The notes: generated from the letters alone by a model not told the origin. A DNA stretch of 64,000 nucleotides from Antedon mediterranea (GCF_964355755.1 NC_092676.1:23046288-23110287); one strand, 5' to 3'; shown: positions 48,901 through 61,269, counted from the first letter of the stretch. Translations and numbers: made by a program.

Positions 48901-49624
48901 AGGAAATATGATATAAAGTCTAAAGAAGAAATACATTTTAATCTATTGACTGGATTACATTATAAAAGATGTATAAATGAATTTTATTTACAAATAAATT
49001 AATATACATAATTACTGTGTATATAAATTTAAAAAGTATTACATTTTTATTGTAATTTTTAGATCTTATCAATATAAAAAACAAAGAATTCATACTGTAC
49101 ACACAGAATGTTACAGTGTAAAGTTTGATGCACTCTCTTGCGCGCGTCAGCGTAAAGCTGAGAACGCATACGCATATCCGGTCCAAAAGTTACTTTACGC
49201 GTACGCGTTTACGGTAGGCGCACGCGTTTCCGGTAGGGCGCTCGCCATCCTACGATGACGTGCTCTCTTATTCATTTGGTTTAGCGCCCTCAGTGTTTTC
49301 AATTATAAGTTTCCCGCTTTTCATTCGTTTTTCTCAGTTATATTTGATATAAAAAAAGCTTTTATGGATAATTTTAAAATGAACAGTCACTTAAGCCTAA
49401 ACTATTGTTTTCTTTTCTTTACATAACAAAGTCATTCAATAGAATTATGGAAATCCATAAATAATAATCCTCGCCTCTCTTTTTGTCACCCACATTTTGA
49501 GGTCATGTAAATGAAGGCGGGGTCAAATTGAGTATTCAGAATCTACGGGCAATCGTGAATGTTCAAACATTCTCTTAGCTTTGAGTAGGGAATTGTAAGT
49601 TGATTTTACGATTAAATTTTCAAA
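48901..49624. promoter_or_regulatory. FANCG-CLIC intergenic region with CpG-rich block
   Basis: Between the FANCG poly(A) signal and the CLIC start lies a strikingly CpG-rich stretch (about 49138-49262) in otherwise AT-rich DNA. It includes GCGCGCGTC, two similar units (ACGCGTTTACGGTAGG and ACGCGTTTCCGGTAGG) and GATGACGTGC, a CRE-like motif. It is the likely CLIC promoter/CpG island. The transcription start is not determined. Confidence 0.45.
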
Positions 49625-52600
49625 ATGACAGAAAAATTAGAAGAACAAGAAGGAGTACATTTATTTGTGAAGGTATGTAGCCGTATATTTTGTGATGTTT
49701 TACCTTTGCTTCTAGCAAAATAAACGTTAATTTGAGCATGGCTCATCGTCGATAGGCGACTAGCGAGCTAACCGACACCACCACCGCCCAACTAGCAGCA
49801 GCCTGCAGGACCCTGGTCCTTTCTGCCTGGTTGTTTTCAGATTGAGTAGCTCATGCAAGGCTAGGTGAATAGGCTTATTATCTAGGCCTATTGAAAGTTA
49901 ACCTCGTTTGGTTAACTTTTACTTGTTTTAATGTCTTTTTATTCTGTCATTATTAAGTTTTATTATTAAGTGTTTTATTTTTTTATAAATATTTATTATA
50001 AAATAAAATCTTAAATTTTATATTTTGACTGTCAGTGAAATATGGATGGAGTAGAGATGAAAGAATGCTCAGTTGAAAATCTTCTGTAGTTTTGTAGTGC
50101 TTTTGAAAGTCCTTTAGAAAGTCCTTCACATTTTTCTCATTACACATTTAATTATCCTTCTTAACAAACATGAGGTTATTTAATATCACTAAGTTAAAGT
50201 GCTGTATGATAAATAATAAATACGAGCCATTGAGCGTCTTTATAAATCTTTCAAACAATCTTGTTTTCTCAATTATACAGGAGACACAGATTTGATAACA
50301 TGTGTTTATTTTTAGCTTGCATTTCATTAAAGAATAATGATTTTTTTTATTACCAAAGAATAAAGTTGATTCTATTTACAGTAGGGAATAACTAATATAT
50401 GTTTACAAGAGAATATGCAGCATAAGATTTTTTTTAATTATCAATACATGTCATTATTAAATTTTAAAATAATTACAAAGGCAAGTGAAACCCTAAACCA
50501 CCCAATATTCAATTTCAAAAAATAAATGATGTGATCAACCCCTCATTTTGGTATACTGTACACCTATTTAAGGGACACTTATTCACAGTAAGGAGTAGTT
50601 ATTGAAGGTATCTCTTTTATAGGGGTTTTACTGTTACATAATTGAACTCTCAAGGTGAGACCTCCTAATATGATGTACTTTTACAGGTACTGTATATCAT
50701 TTTACTGTATAAACTACAAAGCAATGCAGTGTGTACAGTTATGAATGTAAAACAGTAAAGATGAGAAAATAATGACATTTTAGATTAGTAAATACAGTAT
50801 CTTGTAGTTTTGTAAACATTGATTGGTTGAGCAGCAATGTTATTGGTTGAGTTGCAAATATTAAATAACAAACGTAAACAAAAATACATTTTATAGTTTG
50901 TGACATTTTGCTTGACATTAATAATAATAACTAATATGAACATAAATGTGTACACTGTGATTACAAATAACCACCAATCACAGAATGACGTACTCAAATT
51001 GAACTTTACCTGATTGCTACTAACAACCAATTAGTTTAGACGTAACGACCTGTCATTTAATTATCTAAACGTGCTTTATGCCTCAAAATGTATATTTCCT
51101 CAAAATTTATGGGGTGTTAACGATTGTGGACTAAAATTATTGCTTAGAATTTTATGTTATTACACTCATTAAATATGCATTCATACTAAACACGCTTTTA
51201 TTCTAATTGTTAATATGAACTAAACTTGTTCTTACTGTCAGTTGTACTGTACTGTAGGTTGTATGAAAGATCTCAGTATTTCTCCAGCGGTCAAACGTTT
51301 AGTTTTACTACAGCTGTCAATCAGCATTGCGTTGCAGCTAAAAGTTGCTCAGCTAACTAGTTAAATGGCGTTTAGACACCAAATCAATTGGGTGTTTTTA
51401 ACCTTTATTTCCAGGCTGCTATTTAACAGATTATTGAAAAACTTTTCCTGTTTCTGCTCCCACGAAATTGAGGTTAATTTATTCATACAGTTTTTAACAA
51501 ACTGTTTTTGCAGCAGAATAATGACCTAAAACATACTGTTAACACAAGAAATGGATATACAATAATCTGTGGTTGAGAATTAGATAATTGTATTGATAAC
51601 TCCATATATAACATATACTGTACTGTACATAATTACATCATATTTTATGTTGTTAATAGTTGTTGGTTTATTATCTAGTTTCTGAAAACCGCATACTGCA
51701 ATTGGTACTGTATGTGAGATAATTTTATGTAACAATGCAGGGAATAATTTCTACATTTGTGTAGCAAAAAATACAATACAAAACTATGTTTCTTGACTAA
51801 AAAATCAGTTTGATAGCAATTTTGCTAAACAAAATTTTCAAATGAAATTTTTCCCTGCAATGAAGTAGGGTTACAAAAATGTAAATACTCTATGGGCTTG
51901 GCTAATGTAGATTGGGCAAACATTGTAAAGTGCATAGTACAGTAGTTATAACCATTTTGATTACTTTATGTACTTCTGTACAATTGCCTTTAAAGTCAAC
52001 AATATCTATTGTAATTCTGCTTTACTTGGGTGCTCCACGATAAAAACTGAAACTACTATTAACAATTAGGTCAGCTATAAAAAGAAAGCTGTGATTCAGT
52101 TATGCTTGAGCCTTTAATAATTACTAAATAGTAAAAACGTAGTATTTTACATTAGACTCTAAAATGTGAAAAAACACTTGACAGTGTATTAACTATTACT
52201 ATGCTATAACTACACTTTGTTGACTGAATCTAATTAAATGTGTAAAGGTTACAGTACTTGAATTTAAATTTGTAAAATGCCGTTTTTGCATCAAAAAGCA
52301 AAATTATTTTAAATTCAAATTAAACAGGATAGTAGAAAGACAAGAAACTTACCTAAAATTTGATAAAACAATACAATAGCTGTTAAATAGCTTCTTACAT
52401 TTCAGATATAGAGATTTTGTAAAGTACAGTTCCTGTTTTTTAATTAAAATATAATTCAATATTTACTGTTAATGTTTTCTGTTAATTAGTAAAATTTTTG
52501 CCAAGTTTTAATATAAAATATTGAATTTATTATATAAATATGTATTGATTGAATATATTAAATCATTAAAAAAACAAGATTTATGTAAACTGATGTAAAA

Positions 52601-55600
52601 TGATGATTAATGTAATATACTGTTTGTCCTTGCTGGTACTGTGAAAGTTTCATAGGCGTAACCAACATGTTCTATTTAAGCAACGTTGACGACACTGGAT
52701 ACAAACATTGAGATTCCATACTAATACATGCAGCATCAAATTGCTAAACCATCTCATATTTAGTGTTTGCGGGTATATTACTAATGCACCCCTGTAGTTT
52801 TGATATTCAGAGCTTTATACTATGATCTTTAGAGGTCAAACAGAAATTGACCCTACATTAATCTATAGATCACTGCCATATGTATACATCATTTTCATAA
52901 ATATGAAGATTAATTTTTGAAGATGTAAAGTGACTGCACTTATGTTCACTCATCATTAATGTTCTACAGTACTGTTACTTACTGTACTATACGATAACAA
53001 GTTTATTTGTATACTGTATTATAACATATTTAAAAAAAAATATACTTTCATCTTTATAGACAGTTGTACTGTACTGTAGGCATAAATGTACTGTGTCTGT
53101 GTGTTGTGGTGCTGAATAATGTGCTTAAATTAAAGCCCCATTCCCTACGTTTTTTAGATCTAATTTAAGATCACAAACTATATTTAATGTAAAAATAATA
53201 CTATATGGTCCTATTGCGATAACTTTTTTCGTCTTTAAACGGTTAAAAATGTGAAAAATAAGTCGATTCTAATAATTATAGCGGCCCGCTATAAATCCCA
53301 AAATGCATTGCGCGCGGATTGATATTTTTGTTTTTCACCTGTAATTCGCCCACTTTTCGATCGATCGTGAGGCCAAAACAAATGGAAGACTCCTAACTTT
53401 TCAGCGAAAATACCGGGTTTTCCCCAATTTGTATCAACGGAGTCTGGCAAAAATAGAAAGACAATTAATGCAGCAACTATACAACGTCAGGCTAGGTATA
53501 TAGCTCGCGTACGATGTTCGTACGTTACCGATGTTTACCAGCTAGGCCTACAAAACTAAGCCTAGCTAGGCTAGGCCTAAGACCGTCCACGAGAGGTCGA
53601 TCGCCGCGAGCTACTTAGGTAGTGCATTGTTTCTCACTTTTTATCATAATTTACCATAAAACGTACATTTAAGACAAGGAATGACATGGTTTAATGTTTT
53701 TAAAGTGATATATATGTATTATTTTCCAAAAAACGTCCAAAATTGCAGGGAAGGGGTCTTTAATTGTATTTAATGTTCCTACAGTATACAGTAAATGTAC
53801 ACAAAATTTACCTCTTTCAAGGAGGTTACAGTACTGTATATTTCTTTTTTTTTCTTTGTACTGTACATTGATATGTCACAGACCAACCACATTTTCACAG
53901 AAATATACTTTCACCTTTATAGACAGTTGTAGGCATAAATATACTGTACTACTACTGTTATAATGAATTATAACCACAAACTACATCATTTGGAATTAAA
54001 CTTTAGTAATTCACAGTACAGTACAGTAGCTAAATAATCTAGTTTACACACCTCAAGGTGATGATTAAATATCAGGTAGGCAAATTGCTATGATTAACCA
54101 TGGACATAATATAATACCTCCAGGAATTACTAAAGGTGTACTGATTTAATATTACCTTGAGAGGTTTTAGCTAAAACCACATAAGCCACACAATTACGCC
54201 TTGACATCATCATGTACATTGAATTACTTTGTTTATTTTTCAAGTAGGACTTTCAATATGGTCACTTTGTTTAGTGATATTATTGTTCAGTCTTCATTGT
54301 TTAAGCTAATCAGCAATTATAAAAGTGTTTTTTTATTGTATGTACTGTAGTTTATAACCATATCTGTTGATTTAGTTCTTCTACGGTATATTTAAACTAA
54401 CTTGGTTTGTTTATTTAAATTCGCATGTCTTTTAATTCTGTTTGGTTTAGTGTACATTGTATCTACAAGTAGCTAATTTGTCCATGTCTTTAATAAAAAC
54501 ATTTCCTACATTATATTCCCGAACTGTTAACAATTGGGCTATTTACTGTAATGTTTTTATACACCACTAAGAAAACTTGTTTGGGTCCCAAAGGTGTCCT
54601 CTTAAGAGGGGTTTTACTGTAATTAATAAACAGAATAAGGATGCTTTTGTGAGTCTTTATAAAAAAATTGGTTTCAGTTTCAGTAAGTATGTACCGTATG
54701 CCAAATACCATTCTAGTAATGACTTTCTACCAAAATTGTAGGTCTATTCAATTGTGTCTAGAATTTCATTATGGTCCACTGAATAAAGTATAAAATTCTG
54801 TACTGTTGTTTTTTGTAAGAAATATTTCTTATTTATAGATCTTTTCCTGTTGTGAGTGATCATAAATTTATAATGTAATAAACTAACATAACATTGCAAT
54901 TTTAATAGAAGTTAATTATTTTCTCTACCAAATGTTGTACAGGCAATAGTGTCAAGCTCATCATGGTATACTGTACAGTCTATTTTAAGATATTTCACCA
55001 TAGTTTTTTTGTGACTAGCAAATGCCTGGTGAGCTACTTTCTGCAGATTTTATTTTTGAGCTGGTCCCATGTTTTGTTTGTTGCTACCTGCTGTGTTTGC
55101 AAATGGACTATTATAGTATAGATTCCACTCTATAGAGAAATAATGTACAGAGTATGTCAAGTACTAAGGCATAGAAATCATTCGTTGTTCACAAAAAGTT
55201 TCACAAAAAAAATTTGCATATTTTATGTTTATTTGCATATGATGCAAATGAGCCGTATCTGACAGGTGTGATTTTTAGAATATTATTATTTGTAACAAGT
55301 GTGACTTTTAGAATTATAAATTATTTGTGATCTTTTTTACCGTTTTTAGCTACAGTATCATAGTATAATCTCATGGCCTAGGCTAGGACAAAGACGTACT
55401 TGATTACAATTTACATTGCTACAAACAATATTTTCTTATTTTAAAGGCAAAACTGTTTTATTATATTTCGACTTGAGGTATGATCAATGAGCATTATTTT
55501 TCTTTGGACATCATTAAACTTTACAGTATGGATCTGTTCAAATACAGTGGGCGAGCTTAGTCATGGTTGATTGATTTACTGTAGTACTTCTGTATCTTTA

Positions 55601-58600
55601 GTAGGTTTGAAATAACAAAAATAAACTTATTCATACTAAAAATTACAGTAGGGCTACTGTAGTGTTCTTAATTTAAAATATCTGGATTGTCCAATGCTTT
55701 TATTTATAACAGAAATAAAGAATGTTCTGATACCTTTATTAAGATAAAGGTAGTACAGTATAGCCAAATAATATCTACCTTAAATTAATAGAAATAAACT
55801 TCAATTCACTAAAAATAACAGAAGGGCTAGTGTTCTTTATTTAAAATATCTGGATTGTCCAGTGCTTTTATTTATTATAACATGGAATAGAGAATGTCCT
55901 GATATATAATATAGGAAAGATAAAAGTAGTATAGCTAAATACTATTTACTTTAGAATTTACTGTAATAGTCGTAGGTCTCTTATCAGCAGCATGATAAAA
56001 TTGTCTAAAGGTTTTGTGGGTTAGTCCGAACAGTCCAAAGGTGGACATACCACGCCTTGTAATACTGTATGAACTTAAGCTCTATCTACACTATTAAACT
56101 TTATGTGATGTGCCCATATATACAGTATCTACCATATATACCATGTTTAGGCATATCACTACCATATTTGGATATATCACGTGTATGCGAATGTCAACAA
56201 GTTTAGAGATGAGTGGTAACATCTGAAATCATAAATAGTAATGCTTCTGACGCAAAATACAAATACGGAATTAACTTCTTAATATCCAACTTAAACACTA
56301 TATGATAAGGTATAACATTAACAATATAATAATATACAAACTAAAACTATTGTTGAAACATGTATAGTATTATGTTTGTGTTGTAACAGGATATTATCAA
56401 GGAAAACTAATGGATGTTGAGCTCCGAAGATCAAAGAGTTTATCTTTGGCTGCGACATGATCAGTTCCAGGCTGGCTCCTTATTTTTATCAGATACGATG
56501 TGCCGCGGAGAATATGATAATACAGCACTGTGGTAATTGTCGACATAGCCAGACATAAAATCACTGTTAGGAGTTCCTATCTTCGCAAAGCAAGCTTAGT
56601 GTCCTGTCCTGTTGTAAGATTGCCTTAGTATTAATAAACCAATGTTCTTCTATGAAAGATAAAACCTGAAAAGCATGCCTGAGTAACTCAGGTGTAACAA
56701 CCTATACAATGACAAGTACACAAAGATGATGATGTTTAGAATACCTTACTTATCTATCATTTATTACAATAATATGCTCTATATAAACATTTCCTAAAAC
56801 TGTATAGTTTTTGTTGGCTGCAAAAGTGTAAATGCCTTTCTTTTTCATAATAAAAAAAATTTGTTTTACTGACTGACTCACTCCTGAATTCATTACAATA
56901 ATATAAACATTTTGACGGGTATATAATACATTTAACTATTGGCTCTATGACATTTTCATAATAAAAAAAAGTGAGTTTTACTTTATTTACTTCAGAATTG
57001 TTTGTCATTTTAATTAAACCTATTTGATTTCTAAACAATATTTTGAGGTTTTTGACATTTACAGTAAATGAGTAATTTAAATATTAAAGGCATTATAATA
57101 GTAAGTACAGTAGTAATTAGTATGTGCAGAGCCTTGTTGGTTAGATGGAACATAATTACAATACTGTAGAACGTATAATTATGGACCTATAAATTAGATC
57201 CATGGTATGACTATAATAATGTAAAATGTATATCAACATTTCCAATTAGTCCATTAACCATTTGAAACTAGGCTTGATAAAAGGGACTGTTACATCAGAT
57301 AATAATAGTTTATTTATGAAACATTGTATAAAAGCAATATGCATACAATGCATTAATAATATTTATTGACGTTCATATTATAATATCCAGTTTGTAGTAC
57401 CGCAATCAACTGATACATTGTATGAAAGTATTGTATTGATCATAATAATATGGTTTCAAAATTTACTTTTATTATTTGAATTGTAGCCTCTAATTTTGAT
57501 AGTAACTTATAAGGATTATTTATTTTTCTTACTTTTTAGGCTGGAATAAATGGAAGGGACCTTGGAGACTGCCCTCTGTGTCAGCGTATTCACATTTTAC
57601 TGGTTCTGAAGAAAGTTGAATATTATGTGCACACTGTAGACATGAAGAAAAAAACACCGGAATATCGAAATATTTCAGGTAACTATTGAAAGAATTTCTT
57701 CTAGTCCATCAAACTAGTTAGACAAATATGGTAGTGATAGTGTAGACAGAGCATTACACTGACTTCATTTTTTGGAAAGAATAACAAAATGGGCATTCAT
57801 GTGAAATTTATATTTAATATAAAAATATATTGAAATATTGATTTCTACTATTAACAACTTACAGTAGATACTATAGTGTTAATTATTAACTTATCATGAA
57901 TGTTTATATTGAAATTCACTTTGTTTATATACTTCAGCATATGGTTTAAACATTTTCAATCAAGTTTAAATTTTGTAATTACATTTCATTCCCAGGTGGA
58001 AAGCCTCCTCCAATGATTTGTGATGTTTACGGAGGGAACGTTGTTACAAAGCAAGACGTTGCGAGAATCGCTGATTACCTGGAGCAAACAATCCGTGAAC
58101 CGAGTCTAGAGTGTGAAAATGAGGCTGCAAACAAAGTTGGCATTGATTTGTTCAGGGTGTTTGCAGGGTGAGTGTTGTTTAGGCCTGTGGTCTGCTCAAA
58201 TGCATGTCACTGCCTGTCCTGACCGCGAAATTGTTATTAATTGACCTCTCTGGCAGAAATCATGAATAATGCATGATATTAATTATATTAGAGACAGCCT
58301 ACCTACTTCCTAAATATAACTCAACCTAACCATCTAAATAATCTCTCTCAGCTCAAAATGCATGTCATATCTTGTCCTGGCCGCAACATTTTTATTACTC
58401 GACCTCTCGGGCAGAAATCATGAAAAAATGCAAAAAATTAGTTGTCTACAATAAAGATAGTCGTCCTCCTTTCTTCACGACCTGAAGTCCAGACAATTGC
58501 CCCATACAAGCTGGCTTGCCAACAACTGTTGATACAACCTATTCGATTTATATCATAATGTCTTTTTTTTATCCCAAAATTTATTTCATGAATTATTTCG

Positions 58601-59833
58601 AGTATTAGAATTTCGCATCCTGACCTTTGTCAAAGTTCTGGTGCTCTTGATTCAAACAATAGATTTTCAATTATTTATAAATAGTGGCACTATGGTTAAA
58701 ACCTTACAAATTCCAGGTCCCTTTTTAATCAGCAGTTTGAATAGTGAATATGGACTTTTAGAGTCGAAGTTCACTTCCACATGGGTTGTAGTCGACTGTT
58801 GACAGATATTGAAGTGTCTGTCGTCTAGAGCATACGCAAAATGATGTCATAGGGTTGCAATCAACATAGTCCACGTGAACATCTAAAAGTCTCTAATAAC
58901 ACTACGTGGAAAATCTACAAAACGTTGAACCTTTCCCACTCTTGGTCAGTCCCAGGTTTGACATAAAACATATCTGTTTGTACAATCATCTTATCTCTGA
59001 TTAGTTATCAACTGTGTCTGCTATCATAGACATATTTGCATAATAATTCACCTGTTCACCTATTAAACCAGGTACATGAAGAACCAAGACAAAACTAAGG
59101 ACGATGCCCTGAAAGCAAAGCTGACAGAGGAACTCAGAAGCGTGGACAAATTCTTAAAGAGCGATGCCTCTCCCGGATGCTATCTTGATGGTGATACTAT
59201 GAAACAACCAGATTGTAACCTCCTTCCAAAACTACATCATGTTAAGGTTGCTGGCAGAATTTTAAAGGTACAGTAACCAATTTTTTGGCCCATCTCGTTT
59301 GGTGTGTATTTTTTGTTAGTTTAATTATGCAACTCTAAAGGCCAATTTATACAGATGAACGGTAAACGGAAAACCTCATGCTTGTCCTACATAGAATCTG
59401 TATCTATCCTCTCCACATTTTGTTATTATGGTCATAAGAAATAACATAGATTCTATGTTTTTGTTTACCGCTTTACTGTTACTGCTTGTCTTTGTAAATT
59501 GGCCTTAAAACTACATCATGATACATTGAGTGATTTACAGAAAACACAATAGATAAGTAGACAGATAAGATCTGGTGCTAAGCTCACATACCATAAAAGT
59601 AAAATTTATTTATTATCGTCCTCAAGCTTTAAAATGAAACTTGACATTTTTTAATCCGGTAATAAATCAATTTAAACATTTGGTTTTTTCAGAGTTTTTC
59701 TATTCCCGATGAATTTGATGCTGTACACGAATATTTAAACACCTGGTATGCAACAGACGTGTTCGAAAAAACAAACTATCCTGATGCGGAAGTTGAATAC
59801 GGGTGGAAACACACCAGATTAAGCCACAGTTAA
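49625..59833 (+). CDS. CLIC: Chloride intracellular channel protein (CLIC family), complete
   Basis: Five exons: 49625-49672, 57540-57678, 57996-58167, 59072-59267 and 59693-59833. Borders are canonical and phases agree, giving 231 residues, about the usual CLIC length (about 240). The fold is GST-omega-like: a thioredoxin-type N-domain with LFVKAG, the redox motif CPLC (27-30), a hydrophobic helix after it (about 33-42, the putative membrane segment) and the cis-proline at about 67. An all-helical C-domain follows, with GIDLF, LDGDTMKQPDCNLLPKLH (the family hallmark) and IPDEFDAVHEYL. CLIC proteins switch between a soluble oxidoreductase-like form and a membrane-associated form, and act in tubulogenesis, acidification and cytoskeletal processes (family knowledge). 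The dithiol CPLC is like CLIC2/CLIC3 rather than the monothiol CPFS of CLIC1/4/5. Intron 1 is 7.9 kb and repeat-rich. The start gives the short N-terminus usual for the family. Which vertebrate paralogue it matches cannot be decided; it is probably a single invertebrate CLIC. Confidence 0.96.
53130..53763. mobile_element. TTAA-flanked inverted-repeat element, 634 bp
   Basis: It begins TTAAAGCCCCATTCCCT and ends AGGGAAGGGGTCTTTAA, so the termini are inverted repeats with TTAA at each border. The inner sequences ACGTTTTTTAGATC and GAAAATAATACATA are partly mirrored. The interior contains GC-rich patches such as GCATTGCGCGCGG and CGATCGATCGTGAGG and two TAGGCCTA octamers. There is no transposase frame, so it is non-autonomous. 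It lies in CLIC intron 1. Confidence 0.7.
55618..55975 (+). repeat. Tandem duplication, unit about 178 bp
   Basis: The two units share AATAAACTT, TTTAAAATATCTGGATTGTC, CAATGCTTTTATTTAT/CAGTGCTTTTATTTAT and a following block of diverged sequence in the same order. Unit boundaries are near 55618, 55795 and 55975. Divergence suggests an old event. Confidence 0.65.
56075..56178 (+). repeat. MITE family M1 copy, right-truncated
   Basis: It starts TTAAGCTCTATCTACACTAT, then TTATGTGATGTGCCCATATA and ATATCACTACCATATTTGG. The right terminus is missing. Confidence 0.6.
56757..57005 (+). repeat. Tandem duplication, unit about 120 bp
   Basis: CATTTATTACAATAATAT, TTTCATAATAAAAAAAAT and CTCCTGAATTC in the first unit recur in order as CATTACAATAATATAAAC, TTTCATAATAAAAAAAAG and CTTCAGAATTG in the second. 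It lies in CLIC intron 1. Confidence 0.5.
57697..57751 (+). repeat. MITE family M1 short remnant
   Basis: It contains ATCAAACTAGTTAGACAAAT, ATGGTAGTGATAGTGTAGAC and AGAGC. Most of the interior is deleted. It lies 20 bases downstream of CLIC exon 2. Confidence 0.5.
58190..58440 (+). repeat. Tandem duplication in CLIC intron 3, unit about 150 bp
   Basis: GCTCAAATGCATGTCACTG, CTGTCCTGACCGC and GCAGAAATCATGAATAATGC are repeated as GCTCAAAATGCATGTCATA, TTGTCCTGGCCGC and GCAGAAATCATGAAAAAATGC. Confidence 0.6.
59339..59505. mobile_element. 167-bp MITE with TAA target duplication (Harbinger-like)
   Basis: The terminal inverted repeats AGGCCAATTTATACAGA and TCTTTGTAAATTGGCCT are flanked on both sides by TAA. 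A 3-bp TWA duplication is typical of PIF/Harbinger elements. An inner inverted pair, CATAGAATCT and AGATTCTATG, is also present. It lies in CLIC intron 4. Confidence 0.65.
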
Positions 59834-60662
59834 GGGGTCTCTTATTCGTTGTTAAATCATACTACACAAAACTAACTATCAATGGATTCGAGATGATATT
59901 TATATGGTTGTTTGCTTACATTCACACTAAAGCTTCTTTCACACCTTCTCCTGTATGGTTTCTAGCAAATAAAGTCGAACGTCAATGTTTCTCACATACC
60001 GAATGGCCCATAACTCTGTGGAGCGTCGTGAAAACGAAACATTTATGTTTCAATTTTATTTGCTAGACCAGAGCAGATGTGAAAGACTATTATGAACAAA
60101 AATTACTGAATTAAAATAGTTGTACACCTTTATAAAATGATAATTGTGCTTGCATTTGGAAAGCTTTACCAGCGCATCAATTTTGAAATGAGATCGATAA
60201 TATGTCTGTATTACTGTAATCAGCTTTAGAGAATCCTTTCGTATCCATTAAATAGGCTTTATGTGTAGTGGAATTGAACTGTAAACAGCTGATCATACTG
60301 CTAAGAAACTAATGCTTGTACAGAAATAACTCAACTATAGAGGGTGTCCTTTAACAAAAATAATGACATTTTCAATCCTTGCAACTGCATTGAATCTATG
60401 CTTCGTCGCCTATAAGTAGTTTATTATCACACTAAGTATATTTGATTGTACAATAGAATTGTCATGCACATGTTATCACAAATATGATTACATACAAGAT
60501 TTGAAAATATTTAGTTTGTGAAAAAAGAGAATATTAGTCATCAGAAGTTTATGTTAATGAAATAAAAATAGTCGCAATATAATATCCACTTGATTATACT
60601 ATAGGCCTTTTGTGAATTACTATAAAAACAATGTATGCCATTTGAGGTTTATTTTGTTCAGT

Positions 60663-60728
60663 ATCATAGAGGATTCTATGACACAATGGCCTGTGATACA
60701 GTAGTAGCATGTGATGCTGTATCACAGG
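60663..60728. repeat. Double hairpin related to the 50-bp repeat at 63217
   Basis: TCATAGA/TCTATGA around GGAT forms one short hairpin. CCTGTGATACAG (60690-60701) pairs exactly with CTGTATCACAGG (60717-60728) across 15 bases. The motifs GTATCATAGAG and GTGATACAGT recur in the tandem repeat at 63217-63316. Confidence 0.6.
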
Positions 60729-60912
60729 GTTTGTCTATGATCCTGGAAAAGGTTTATTCTTTTATATACTGTATAAAAATGTCCATTATATTGTACTAGG
60801 CTTTATACTAGAGTCTTAAGCTAAATCTAATGATGGTGGCTACACTCTATGATGATGTAAGCTGGTAAAATGAAGCCTTATAGAAGCCGTTAGAATAAGC
60901 GTATAACTGTAG

Positions 60913-61269
60913 ACAGATGTTCCAACCCCCACGTTGGAGGTTTCGGGAGGTTTACTTATTGTTAAAAGATTTGACGCGTTTTAACAGATTTGATGCATGT
61001 TTAACAAAATTGACGCATATTTATCAAATTTGACGCGTTTAATAGATTTGACATGTTAATCACAAAATATGTTGCATAATCGACATTTCAATGTCTACCA
61101 GAGTTGCGTCACGCTTTCTAGCAACTAATCTGATTAGTAATTATGTATAAATACAGAAATAACCTTCGAAAAATGTTTTTATCTAAAACCAAAATTTCAG
61201 GAAATTTTGTTAATATTCATGGAGAATTTGAGAGGCTCCCATAGAAATTGAGAGGGTTGGAACATCTGT
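60913..61269. mobile_element. Inverted-repeat element with internal TTGACGCG tandem repeats
   Basis: The ends ACAGATGTTCCAACCC and GGGTTGGAACATCTGT are perfect 16-base inverted repeats, flanked on both sides by GTAG (a possible 4-bp target duplication). Inside, 60969-61062 has about five tandem units of roughly 20 bases built on ATTTGACGCGTTTAATAG. At about 357 bp without an open frame, it is non-autonomous. Confidence 0.7.

Larger units (their letters stand above)
49673..57539. other. CLIC first intron (7.9 kb)
   Basis: No exon-like coding segment is found. It is rich in TACTGTA/TACAGTA motifs and contains a TTAA-flanked element (53130-53763), an M1 MITE (56075-56178) and two local tandem duplications (55618-55975 and 56757-57005). 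A first intron of this size may hold regulatory elements, but none can be named. Confidence 0.55.

Noticed and set aside
60913-61269. CRISPR-like array because of regular TTGACGCG repeats
   Set aside because: Repeats are diverged, adjoin without unique spacers and sit inside a eukaryotic inverted-repeat element.
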